Positions 51,533 through 59,674 of a stretch of DNA of 64,000 bases are shown in pieces. The stretch lies in assembly GCA_022826195.1 (NCBI GenBank), contig JAJDVI010000071.1, forward strand, positions 1 to 64,000, given 5' to 3'. The stretch is from Acidobacteriota bacterium (GTDB taxonomy: Bacteria; Acidobacteriota; Vicinamibacteria; Marinacidobacterales; Marinacidobacteraceae). A model generated the notes under the pieces. It had not been told where the DNA came from and did no database searches. It worked only from the letters and a program-made list of their open reading frames with translations. Numbering within the stretch: the stretch's first letter is position 1; each line of letters starts with the position of its first letter. Both the position numbers and the translations under genes were made by a program.

Positions 51533-51694
51533 ACGGTTGGGCCAGCCGAGTGCCTCGGGTGGTAGCGGCCTGGAAACGGTGGCCACGGCGGCTTCGCGAA
51601 CAGTGACGGACGTCGGAGGGTCAAGACTCGGTTGGTGCAGTGCACGGAGGTAAACGGGCGTCCACCATGCGTGTAACGGCCGACAGAGGGATCG

Positions 51695-52054
51695 CTATAG
51701 TGGCCGGACCCATTTCCGGATGCGGCTCCACCAGCGTGTCCGTCGTCGTCTTCTAGCGATATCGGTCTTCTTGGCTTCGCGGTCACGAGCTCTTCCCATC
51801 CGAATCTCCTGGTCCGTCCAGTCGAGACACCACCGTGTACGTCCCTTGTCGATGACGTAGTGACTCCTGCACGGCAATCGCCAGTTGCCGATGGACGGCC
51901 TTAGACTGACGGACTCGCCATCGTACTCGACGCGCCAGTCGGTTGGGCTCAAAGGCAAGCTTACTTCGGTGCCGCAGCCGCAGGCGCAGAGGTGCTCTGT
52001 TAGTCGGTGCTTTACCGATATGTAGACAGTGCCGTGCTCGAGCGGCGACGGCAT
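51695..52054 (-). CDS. DUF6527-like Cys/His protein of the ubiquitin-like cassette
   Basis: 119 aa. The N-terminal half has the family pattern GTVYISVKHRLTEHLCACGCGTEV with Cys23, Cys25 and Cys27, then LPC at 62 and His65 (LPCRSHYVIDKG). These residues could hold a zinc ion. The C-terminal half is very basic (RRRRRTRWWSRIRKW). In comparative genomics such proteins are repeatedly found beside prokaryotic ubiquitin-like proteins and ThiF-type E1s, but their role is unknown. It begins 35 bp after the E1 gene on the same strand and is the last gene of the locus. Confidence 0.8.
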   Translation of the reverse strand: MPSPLEHGTVYISVKHRLTEHLCACGCGTEVSLPLSPTDWRVEYDGESVSLRPSIGNWRLPCRSHYVIDKGRTRWCLDWTDQEIRMGRARDREAKKTDIARRRRRTRWWSRIRKWVRPL

Positions 52055-52089
52055 GTCGTCGACCCACGCCGCGGTCCATCCGTGCGTCT

Positions 52090-53316
52090 TCAGGCCGAGG
52101 ATGCCCCACTTCGCGTCCGAAGAAGTTGCCCGGTCGAGGCCGACACGAGCACCGTATCCGCTTCAAGCGGCCGGTCGTTTCTGTAGATACCGAGCTTGGC
52201 CTTCCACTCCACAACTGCAAGGGCGGCACCGAGAATATTGAGTTCCGCGGTTTGCACGATTCCGTACGCCTGGTCTTGCTGACTCTCGGGGGCAACTTGC
52301 ATCGGGCGGGGTTGTTTGGGGCGGAACGCCGTTTCTACCTTTACATTGCCCCCGAGTTGATCGTTGGACTCGCCTTCGACTTCCACGCCTATGCCGACGC
52401 TGATGTGGTAGATGCCGAGTTCATTGCAGGTCGCCTGAATGCTGCGCCGCACAGTCAGGTCATCGACGGCAATGAAGACCGTTGTGAACCTTGCGAGCGT
52501 ATCCCTCGAGCCACCGGTCAACTCTTGGTGGTGAACATGAATCCCTTCTTCGCGTATGACGGAATACGTGCGTCGGTACCAGTCGATCTTGCGACATGAG
52601 CCGCCGAGCTCCTCGATGCGGGCGGCGCCACACATCCGAAACGCGTTGTGTTGCTTCAGTACGTCCTTATCAAATAGGTGCAACTCCCTGACGTTCGTCT
52701 TCGCCAGGATGTCCACTAGGTAAGAGCCCGTGCCACCGACGCCGACGATTGCAACGATCTCGTCTTCGAGGCGGTGCTCTATGCCCTTCAGGCCATACCG
52801 GTACGTGTTTGTGTCAAGGTATTTGAAGCGGGAATGCAGCACGACCGCGGGCGGCTCCCCAGTCTTGGCTGCGTCAAGCACGCCTGGATACCTGATATCC
52901 GCCTGGCCGGCCACTTCGGCGACATAGGTCTCCACCTTTTCCTCGTAGTCGACGTAGGCCCGCATTTCGCCGTTGGTGAGGGGCTTGCGGGACCATTGCA
53001 TATACGCGGTTAGGCCCTCGCCGATGTCCTGACCCTCAGGCCAAGCGCCGCAGGAGAGGTCGGTCTCCATGCTGGTGCCGTCCGCGCGGAACGGCGGCTT
53101 GCCCGTCCACCAGACCGTATGGTCGCCGGGGGGTGTGGCTGTACCCTCCGGGAACTCGACGCTCATGACCATGTCCGCCCGTCCGAGTCGCCCCGCGGTG
53201 TCCTGCAGGTAGGGCACGTTCTTAACGACTAGATAGGCACCGCGCAGCTCCAGGGGGTAGCCCGTCGCGCTCAGGGCCTTGAGGTCAGGGCTACGATCGA
53301 TCGGTGAACTTGACAT
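52090..53316 (-). CDS. ThiF-family E1-like enzyme with N-terminal E2-like candidate domain
   Basis: 408 aa. The C-terminal E1 domain begins near residue 175: ATP-binding GVGGTGS (192-198), LFDKDVLKQHNAFR with the acidic and Asn/Arg pattern, the Lys in SCRKIDWY, and VDDLTVRRSIQATCNELG. It would adenylate the C-terminus of a ubiquitin-like protein. The N-terminal about 150 residues (VEFPEG...WWTGKPPF...DLSCGAW, Cys89) fit a DUF6791-like domain that may be an E2-type domain; that is inference. The start overlaps the ubiquitin-like gene by 26 bp. Confidence 0.88.
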   Translation of the reverse strand: MSSSPIDRSPDLKALSATGYPLELRGAYLVVKNVPYLQDTAGRLGRADMVMSVEFPEGTATPPGDHTVWWTGKPPFRADGTSMETDLSCGAWPEGQDIGEGLTAYMQWSRKPLTNGEMRAYVDYEEKVETYVAEVAGQADIRYPGVLDAAKTGEPPAVVLHSRFKYLDTNTYRYGLKGIEHRLEDEIVAIVGVGGTGSYLVDILAKTNVRELHLFDKDVLKQHNAFRMCGAARIEELGGSCRKIDWYRRTYSVIREEGIHVHHQELTGGSRDTLARFTTVFIAVDDLTVRRSIQATCNELGIYHISVGIGVEVEGESNDQLGGNVKVETAFRPKQPRPMQVAPESQQDQAYGIVQTAELNILGAALAVVEWKAKLGIYRNDRPLEADTVLVSASTGQLLRTRSGASSA

Positions 53317-53539
53317 CGAATCTCATCCCGTCCACGACTGGGACGAATTCACCCTCCTTGAGAATCCCTTCTTCCGTGTCCTTGGGTCCGTCCTTCCAGG
53401 ACACGTCGTATTCATAGAGCGGACCATGCTTGCCATTGGGGTAACCCAGATCGACGAGCTCCCTGTAGCTGATCTTCTCTTTGTCGAAGGCATGTCTCCG
53501 CCCACGTACGTAGATGTGGATCTGTTTTGCAGCGGCCAT
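53291..53539 (-). CDS. Single-domain ubiquitin-like (multiubiquitin-family) protein
   Basis: 82 aa. A beta-grasp pattern like the multiubiquitin domain: IHIYVRGRRHAFDKEKISYRELVDLGYP, LYEYDVSW, and a terminal FVPVVDGMRFDVKFTDRS. Known relatives often have several tandem copies; this one has a single domain. The C-terminus lacks a Gly-Gly, so conjugation by the usual route is not self-evident. It lies directly upstream of, and overlaps, the E1 gene, which is strong context for the assignment. Confidence 0.85.
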   Translation of the reverse strand: MAAAKQIHIYVRGRRHAFDKEKISYRELVDLGYPNGKHGPLYEYDVSWKDGPKDTEEGILKEGEFVPVVDGMRFDVKFTDRS

Positions 53540-53633
53540 GAGTCTTCTCCTTCATGCCATGAGGTGCGAGTGGGTTCGTGAAGCGACTTCGATGAGGTCG
53601 GAGGAGTGTCAGCGGTTCTCCTGCGGCCCCGAA

Positions 53634-56180
53634 CTAGCCACGCGGGCGCACGCGGTGGGCAACGGTGATGTCGGCGAGTTCGAGGCCTCTGCGAATGAAC
53701 TCGTTTCTGACCTCGTCATAGACCGGGGCGGTCTGTTCGAGGTCGGAGATGGTCATTACGATGGTGAAGGGCACGCCGGAGGTGGGAAGGACCTCCCCGG
53801 CTCGAGTTGACGATCGCAAGACCAAGCACCAATTGCTGGAAGCGCCGCGCCCTCGCGGCATTGAAAGGTGGTAGCGCTTCACGGGTGTCCACTTGAGGCC
53901 GGTCTTCAGGAGATAGGTCTCGGTGTAATCGAGCCCGGTAGGCAGGACGCTGTCGTGATGTTTGAGGCGTGACTGGGGATCCTCCTCGCCCGTCTCGGGA
54001 TCGATCTCGATCTGGTGCAAATAGGCTTCGAGCTGGGCGCGCAGGCATTCGGCATCGAACTGAGCGTCGATCGGTGGCCTGAACGCCAGGGTAAGGTCGA
54101 CATGGCCACGGCACTTACCCGTGGCGGTCACTAGGGACCTGGGCCACGAGAAGACGAACCGAAGCTCTCGACGCGACGCAAGGGATTCGGAGAAGACCAA
54201 GGTGATCGAATGGGGCCGATCCGCGAGGCACACATTGGCGGGAGGCGCCGTTCCGAAGCCGACAAACTCGCGGGCGACGTGACGCAACGCGGCGTGTTTC
54301 ATAGCCGGGGAGCGTTGGGCGCGGTGGACCAAGAGGGCGATGAGGGTCTCGCGCGGTACGGCTCCCGCAAGACGGTGGTCGATCGTGGCCACCGTGGAGG
54401 CAACCAACGGCGCGGCGAAGCTGGTTCCGTTGTTGTCGACGACGGTGCTGTCGGATGCGAAGGAGTAGAGCCCTGTCTTGTTTCCGCCGCGCGGCGACAC
54501 TCCGCCATAGTGCGACAAGTCGGGTTTGCGTGCGCCGCCGACGCCGGGGCCACGGCGGGTGTAGGTTGTCGGAAGGTCGGCGTCATGGCCCGGAACGCCA
54601 TGGGGATTGAGTGCACCAACCGATAGTCCAAGCAGGTGTTCGGCGGGCGCAGTGATCAGTTCGTCGGCTGCGGACCGACCAGCTAGCAGCCTTACCGCGT
54701 CATCGCCACTACTCGGCCAGGGGGGCCGCGCTTCCGTGCCCCGGAGGTTCCCAGCGGACACGACGAAGAGAACATCGTGCTTGGCGGCGATCTCGTCGAG
54801 AGCCTGGGCAAAGACCGAATAGCCAAGGCCGCGGCGCATGCCGGGTGCTCCGAGGCTCAAGTTGAAGACGCGGACACCAGCATTGGACTTGGCGCGGATC
54901 ACCTCCTCCTCCAGCTGGTCGAAAAAGTCGGACGGCACGACGTAGTAGTTGGAAATTAGTCCCTGTCGTGGGATGAGAGGAATGTCGAAGTACCGGCAAC
55001 CCCCCGGCTCCAATCGGTCGCCGATGTGTGGATTAAGTGTTTCTGCGCCGGCAACGAGACCGGCGATGAATGTGCCGTGCGCGAGGTCGCGATCGGCTGG
55101 AGCGATTGGATTGGTGCCGCCGGTGCGCCAAGGCATGAGCGCTGGCACGTCGGCAACGCCGCCGTCGATGATGCCGACGACCGGTGCGCCAAGCGCGGGC
55201 GGAGGAGGCAGTTGCGCAGCGCGGTTCGCCCGGGACCTGTGCAGGGGAGCAATCTCGAGTGAAGGGGGCAGGCTGATGCGCCTTACCAAAGGTTCGGCCG
55301 CCATCTGTTCCAGAAAGCTCTGATGACGCTCTATGGGAACGCCCTGCGTGGCCGCACGGAGCCCAGCGCGCGGTAGTTCTTCGTGTGACCGCGACGGATC
55401 ACCCAGGGGAAGGGAAATGAAAGACTGAGCTCGGTCTCGGGTCAGGTGGACTGAGATTGCGAGATGGCCGCGACGGGAACTCCTCCTTTCGGCTGGGAAC
55501 AGCGGCAAGGCCACGATGCCGCCCAGACGAACGAGGCGCCGGCGGAAACTCTCGATCATGGAATTGACCGCAGTACCGTCGGCGGTCGGGTCGGGCCGGA
55601 AGAGCTCCACGAGGTATGCGCCAAGAGTGTCGGAACGACTGAGCCATTCCGCAGCTTCACGGGCGGAGAAGGAAACGCGGTCGGAAGGTCTAGGAAGACG
55701 GATGTCCTCGATGCCGCCGAGTTCGCTACGGTACGCGGAAGGACGGGGCTCGAATTCGCCGGTCTTCTCGTTCTTCACTAGTCGCGGCTTGAGTTCTGCT
55801 CGGTCTTCGATGTGGCGGTCGAGAGCATCGAGCCCGTTGGGCGTGCACTGAAAGAAGATCTCGCCAATGCGCCCTCCTCCGGCCACACGGAACGAATTGG
55901 CTCGCGAGAAAAGGGCATTGACAGGGCGGTAGCTCTTCGCCAGCGCCTCTTCACGCATTTGCACGATGACGAAGCCCGCCGATTGCCCGTCGCGACGCAG
56001 GGTTCCGGAGGCATCCCGAATTCGTTGACGCATCGCAAACTTGTGACGTGAGAATCCGGGGTCGTCGCCGTCGAAGAAATCGCGGCTTCCGCCGCGCTGT
56101 TGGCTCTCTCGCAGGGAAATGAACTGTCCCGTGTCGAGGAAGACCTGGATGGGGCGGGAAACGCTGTCCTGTTCAGCCAT
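53634..56180 (-). CDS. Subtilisin-like (S8) serine protease, cytosolic
   Basis: 848 aa without a signal peptide. The catalytic triad is readable: Asp in VGIIDGGVAD (about 337), His in DLAHGTFIAGLVAG (about 367), Ser in NNGTSFAAPLVAST (about 587). The N-terminal about 300 residues and the C-terminal about 200 are large extensions of unknown fold. Lack of a leader points to a cytosolic enzyme. It starts 3 bp after an AAA+ ATPase gene, and subtilase plus AAA ATPase pairs recur in bacteria, some as defence or stress modules. The ubiquitin-like gene begins 94 bp downstream, so one transcript is likely. Confidence 0.93.
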   Translation of the reverse strand: MAEQDSVSRPIQVFLDTGQFISLRESQQRGGSRDFFDGDDPGFSRHKFAMRQRIRDASGTLRRDGQSAGFVIVQMREEALAKSYRPVNALFSRANSFRVAGGGRIGEIFFQCTPNGLDALDRHIEDRAELKPRLVKNEKTGEFEPRPSAYRSELGGIEDIRLPRPSDRVSFSAREAAEWLSRSDTLGAYLVELFRPDPTADGTAVNSMIESFRRRLVRLGGIVALPLFPAERRSSRRGHLAISVHLTRDRAQSFISLPLGDPSRSHEELPRAGLRAATQGVPIERHQSFLEQMAAEPLVRRISLPPSLEIAPLHRSRANRAAQLPPPPALGAPVVGIIDGGVADVPALMPWRTGGTNPIAPADRDLAHGTFIAGLVAGAETLNPHIGDRLEPGGCRYFDIPLIPRQGLISNYYVVPSDFFDQLEEEVIRAKSNAGVRVFNLSLGAPGMRRGLGYSVFAQALDEIAAKHDVLFVVSAGNLRGTEARPPWPSSGDDAVRLLAGRSAADELITAPAEHLLGLSVGALNPHGVPGHDADLPTTYTRRGPGVGGARKPDLSHYGGVSPRGGNKTGLYSFASDSTVVDNNGTSFAAPLVASTVATIDHRLAGAVPRETLIALLVHRAQRSPAMKHAALRHVAREFVGFGTAPPANVCLADRPHSITLVFSESLASRRELRFVFSWPRSLVTATGKCRGHVDLTLAFRPPIDAQFDAECLRAQLEAYLHQIEIDPETGEEDPQSRLKHHDSVLPTGLDYTETYLLKTGLKWTPVKRYHLSMPRGRGASSNWCLVLRSSTRAGEVLPTSGVPFTIVMTISDLEQTAPVYDEVRNEFIRRGLELADITVAHRVRPRG

Positions 56181-56183
56181 CGC

Positions 56184-57434
56184 TTAGCCTTGGGGCGTCC
56201 TTTCTTGCAGTGCTCCGTCCTGATCGTGTGATCTGAGGCGCCTTGAAACCGTGCTCTGCGAAACCCCGAGAACGCGTGCAGCTTCAGTCTGCGTGAGGCC
56301 CGCATTCTCGATCAGTGCGTCCAGTAGGGCATCGTCGGAACGAAGGAGCAGTTCGTGGCGATAGTCGTCGAACAGGAGAGCGTTCAGCGTGGCTTGGCGC
56401 CTGAGCGCTGAGAGTAGGACCGCTTGCGTGGGCTCGCCTTGAACGCGTGCCCTTCGGATCTCCTTGGAGTGCAGAACCAGGTAGCGCTTTCCTCCGGTGA
56501 TCAGGGTTTCAAGGTCCGCACCGCTCATGCCCTCCGTGAGCCAGACAAGCATGCGCATTTCGCTGTCGGACAACTGAACTGGTGCAAGAAAGCGCCTGAG
56601 CATGGCCGTTCGAGTCTCGGATTGGGGCTTGGGGATGCGAATACGGGCTTCGAATCGTCGCCAGACAGCCGGATCCAGCAAGTGTTCGTGGTTTGTAGCG
56701 GCGAGCGTGAAACCCTGAACGTTTCGTCCATCGAGGCATTGGAGCAGCGTGTTCACGACCCGTTTGATCTCTCCGACTTCCTGGCTGTCGTCGCGCGCCT
56801 TGGCAATGGCGTCGAACTCGTCAAGGAACAGAATGCAGCGGTAGCGATCGGCAAAATCGAACAGAGCTCCAATATTGCGTGCCGTGGTGCCGAGGAAGGA
56901 GGAGACAAGGCCATCGAGGCGTGCCTCGACGATCGGTAGACAAAGCTGGCGACCAATGAACCTGGCCAGAAGGGTCTTCCCGACGCCTGGGGCTCCGTAG
57001 AGGAGGCATCTCATATTGGGCTTTACGCCCATGCGGGCCAAGTCTTCGACGCGATCCCATTCCATTAGTTGGTCCGCGATTGCCGCCTCCAACTCGGGGC
57101 CCAGGATCGGCGCGGGCGCGTCGCGGTCATCGGGGAAAAGCAGGCGCACCAAGGGTGCGCCGGTCTCCCGGTCGGTGGGCAGGGGTGTTGAACGAGACAG
57201 TGTCTCACCCGGCAGCTGTAGGCCAGCGCGACGACCGCGCATTTGTTCCAGGGCCATCGGTGCCACGTCCTGTCGACGCTTCTGTCTCTCCAGTAACTTC
57301 TCGAGCTTCTTCGCCTGGTCGGGGGCGCTCTCGTTGAGAGCGTTCCGGAGGCGGGCGATCTGATGAGCGACCCTCTCCTCGTCCCCGTTCAGCGCCATGC
57401 GCGATAGGGCGAGGATGATGTCAAAATTCTCCAT
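56184..57434 (-). CDS. AAA+ ATPase paired with the S8 protease
   Basis: 416 aa starting at ATG 57434. AAA core: Walker A GAPGVGKT (147-154), Walker B ILFLDE (201-206), Arg-finger-like AVWRRFEARI, and GMSGADLETLI in the lid. It belongs to the FtsH/katanin-like group that handles proteins. A coiled N-terminus (about 25-60) may join the partner. The C-terminal segment NAGLTQTEAARVLGVSQSTVSRRLR (about 378-404) is a helix-turn-helix, unusual for a protease partner. The enzyme could unfold or sense substrates for the protease. It is the first gene of the five-gene run. Confidence 0.92.
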   Translation of the reverse strand: MENFDIILALSRMALNGDEERVAHQIARLRNALNESAPDQAKKLEKLLERQKRRQDVAPMALEQMRGRRAGLQLPGETLSRSTPLPTDRETGAPLVRLLFPDDRDAPAPILGPELEAAIADQLMEWDRVEDLARMGVKPNMRCLLYGAPGVGKTLLARFIGRQLCLPIVEARLDGLVSSFLGTTARNIGALFDFADRYRCILFLDEFDAIAKARDDSQEVGEIKRVVNTLLQCLDGRNVQGFTLAATNHEHLLDPAVWRRFEARIRIPKPQSETRTAMLRRFLAPVQLSDSEMRMLVWLTEGMSGADLETLITGGKRYLVLHSKEIRRARVQGEPTQAVLLSALRRQATLNALLFDDYRHELLLRSDDALLDALIENAGLTQTEAARVLGVSQSTVSRRLRSHDQDGALQERTPQG

Positions 57435-57768
57435 GGCTATCCGTTTCTACGCTTTGTCATGCGTACTATGGGCTTGATTATGCACCAGAGGAAGAACAAA
57501 TGCAACCCGCCAGCGCCCCGGACGGAGCGTGGCTGCCGTCGTCCGTGGCAGCTGGGCTACCGTCGCTGCGCTCGGCTACCTGTCGCCCGTGAACTTCGCA
57601 CAACAACGGCAAGGGTTGGAATGAACCGGCACTCCCACTGGTCCGATGAACTGGGGCAGCACCAGAGGTCGGCGCTTCAAGCCGGTACGCCAAGCGGCTG
57701 AACGGCTCTACGCGCTGTGCAGCCGTGCGGGCCGAGTGTCGGCCCGAAGCCCGGCGGTTCCCTCTGAG
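57435..57768. other. Gene-poor gap between the AAA+ gene and the orphan antitoxin
   Basis: 334 bp with no convincing gene. It may hold the promoter of the AAA+ gene on the minus strand. Part of it (about 57665-57765) resembles a decayed REP-like repeat (CTTCAAGCCGG, then GGGCCGAGTGTCGGCCC). The PIN toxin expected downstream of the antitoxin gene at 57769 is not here. Confidence 0.6.
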
Positions 57769-57987
57769 TTAGCGCCACTCCTCCCGGAGTGGTCGCTCGA
57801 AGGCGAGACCTTCGGTCGCGCGTCCGCGCCACATCCCAAAACCCGCTTTCCGGCAGGGCCGCCGGTTCTCCGCCAGATAGCGGTCCACGGCCCGCCGCAC
57901 GGCCTCCGCGCGCGAGATGCCCTCATTGCGGCACAACTCCGCCAGCCGCTTCGCCTGATCGTCTGGGAAAGAGATCGTCATTCGCAT
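57769..57987 (-). CDS. CopG/RHH-type antitoxin without adjacent toxin
   Basis: 72 aa starting at ATG 57987 (ATG 57981 possible). RHH N-terminus MRMTISFPDDQAKRLAELCRNEGISRAEAVRRAVDRYL, and a C-terminal AGFGMWRGRATEGLAFERPLREEW that matches the toxin-wrapping tail of VapB-type antitoxins. Such genes are normally followed at once by a PIN toxin; none is present. It is an antitoxin left behind after toxin loss. Confidence 0.85.
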   Translation of the reverse strand: MRMTISFPDDQAKRLAELCRNEGISRAEAVRRAVDRYLAENRRPCRKAGFGMWRGRATEGLAFERPLREEWR

Positions 57988-58050
57988 GGCGCAAACGGAC
58001 GATACTCGCTCCTCCTGACCGATTGGTAGGACGTAGCGCAATCGGCCCGG

Positions 58051-58264
58051 GTTTCGCGCTCCCGCGCGATGTCGGCCAGAGGCCGGCGCTCCAAGCCGTC
58101 GCGTCATACCGGGGCGTAGGGGTTCGCGGTTCCGCTGCGCTCCGCGCAGCGGGTGCCGACCGGAGGTCGGCGTTCCAAGCCGTTCCGCGATGCGGCTGAG
58201 CATCCCTACGCGCCTTGCGGGCCTGCGGCCCGCCGTGCCGGCTGAAGCCGGCGCTCCAAGCCGG
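58051..58264 (+). repeat. Three REP-like repeats in the 57988-58272 gap
   Basis: Copies at about 58051-58098, 58131-58182 and 58216-58264, all forward. Second stems are GCC-AGAGGC-like, GCCGACC/GGTCGGC and GCCGGCT/AGCCGGC; first stems are CGCGC..GCGCG, CCGCTGCGC/GCGCAGCGG and GCGGGCC/GGCCCGC. They lie downstream of the stomatin-like operon and upstream of the antitoxin gene. Confidence 0.85.
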
Positions 58265-58272
58265 TGCGCAGC

Positions 58273-59214
58273 CTACGACTTCGCGGGTGGGGTGCCCGCG
58301 TCCTTGATGACCTCCATGGCGGTCGCGACAAAACCTGACACGTCAGCGAGATTGGAGGGGAGGATGATGGTGTTGTTCGTGCGTGCGAGGTTGCCAAATT
58401 CTGACACGTACTGTTCCGCCACCCGGATGCGGGCGGAATCGAGCCCGCCGGGGGAGGAAATCGCGTCGCCCACCTTGCGGATTCCCTCGGCGGTGGCCTC
58501 GGCGACGGCGCGGATGGCGTGGGCCTCGCCTTCCGCCTCGTTGATCTGCTTCTGGCGCTGGGCCTCCGATTCCCGGATGACGCGCTGCTTCTCGCCCTCG
58601 GCGCGGTTGATCTGCGACTCGCGGTCGGCCTCGGACTCGAGGATGGTGGCGCGCTTCTCGCGCTCGGCGCGCATCTGCTTTTCCATCGCCGCCAGCACGT
58701 CGCGCGGCGGGGCGATGTCGCGGATCTCGTAGCGGAGGACCTTGACTCCCCAGGGGTCGCTGGCGCGGTCCACTTCCTGGACCACCGACGCGTTGATCGC
58801 GGCCCGTTCCTCGAAGGTCCGGTCGAGGTCGATCTTGCCGACCTCGCTCCGGAGCGTCGTCTGCGCGAGTTGGGCGATGGCGAACCCGTAGTCGCCGATG
58901 CCGTAGGAGGCGCGCTGCGCGTCCACCACCTGGAGATAGAGGACGCCATCCACGGCGATCTGGACGTTGTCGCGGGTGATGCAGACCTGCTGGGGGACGT
59001 CGATGGCCCGCTCCTTCAGCGAGTGCTTGTAGGCGACGCGATCCAGGAAAGGAACCAGGATGTGAAACCCGGCCTGCAGGCTGGTGCGGTAGCGCCCCAG
59101 CCGTTCCACCACGAAGACCTGTTGCTGGGGCACGACCCGGGCGGTCCGGTAGAGCGTGATCACGGCGACCACCGCGATCAAGACGGTGACAATCGAAAAA
59201 CTCGTCAATTCCAT
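58273..59214 (-). CDS. SPFH/stomatin-like (QmcA-type) membrane protein
   Basis: 313 aa. One N-terminal transmembrane helix (about 5-24) and the band-7 domain: VPQQQVFVVERLGRYRTSLQAGFHILVPFLDRV, and ITRDNVQIAVDGVLYLQVVD. A long charged helical region (about 190-255, ESEADRESQINRAEGEKQRV) follows. It organises membrane microdomains and often acts with an NfeD partner, which is the adjacent upstream gene. It is the last gene of a five-gene operon. Confidence 0.94.
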   Translation of the reverse strand: MELTSFSIVTVLIAVVAVITLYRTARVVPQQQVFVVERLGRYRTSLQAGFHILVPFLDRVAYKHSLKERAIDVPQQVCITRDNVQIAVDGVLYLQVVDAQRASYGIGDYGFAIAQLAQTTLRSEVGKIDLDRTFEERAAINASVVQEVDRASDPWGVKVLRYEIRDIAPPRDVLAAMEKQMRAEREKRATILESEADRESQINRAEGEKQRVIRESEAQRQKQINEAEGEAHAIRAVAEATAEGIRKVGDAISSPGGLDSARIRVAEQYVSEFGNLARTNNTIILPSNLADVSGFVATAMEVIKDAGTPPAKS

Positions 59215-59245
59215 GGTTCCCTCGGATGGCGTGTGCCGTCAGGCC

Positions 59246-59665
59246 TCACTCCGGCTCGACGAACAGCGTGATCCCTTCCATGCGCACGACGCGCACGACG
59301 GTTCCGGCCTCGATCGCGTGTCCGGTCGCGCTGCGCGCCGGCCAGGAAGAGCCCCGGAACTCGGCGTTGCCCGGCGTTGCGGGCAGGATGGTCGAGGTGG
59401 CGGGCCCGATCTCCCCGACCAGCGATTCGCTCCCGACCTTGCCGGTGTCCGCCGGCCGCGTCAGGCGCCGCCTCACGAAGAACGCCGAGACCGCCAGCAC
59501 CGAGAAGACCAGGAACTGCGCGGCCACGTCGGTCATCCCGACCCCGGCCAGCAGACCCACGACGATCGCCGCGACCCCGGCGAAGAGCAGCCAGAGCTCG
59601 CCGCCGGCCAGCAACTCAATGAGAGCCAGGACGATCCCGGCTCCGATCCAGATCCACCAGGCCAC
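59246..59665 (-). CDS. NfeD-like membrane protein
   Basis: 139 aa. Three transmembrane helices (about 3-18, 26-44, 49-66), then a soluble beta-rich domain of the NfeD OB-fold kind (VGSESLVGEIGPATSTI...GVAIEAGT-like). NfeD proteins associate with SPFH proteins, and the stomatin-like gene follows 31 bp downstream. The short form without a protease domain is common. Confidence 0.88.
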   Translation of the reverse strand: MAWWIWIGAGIVLALIELLAGGELWLLFAGVAAIVVGLLAGVGMTDVAAQFLVFSVLAVSAFFVRRRLTRPADTGKVGSESLVGEIGPATSTILPATPGNAEFRGSSWPARSATGHAIEAGTVVRVVRMEGITLFVEPE

Positions 59666-59674
59666 GCCCGGACT

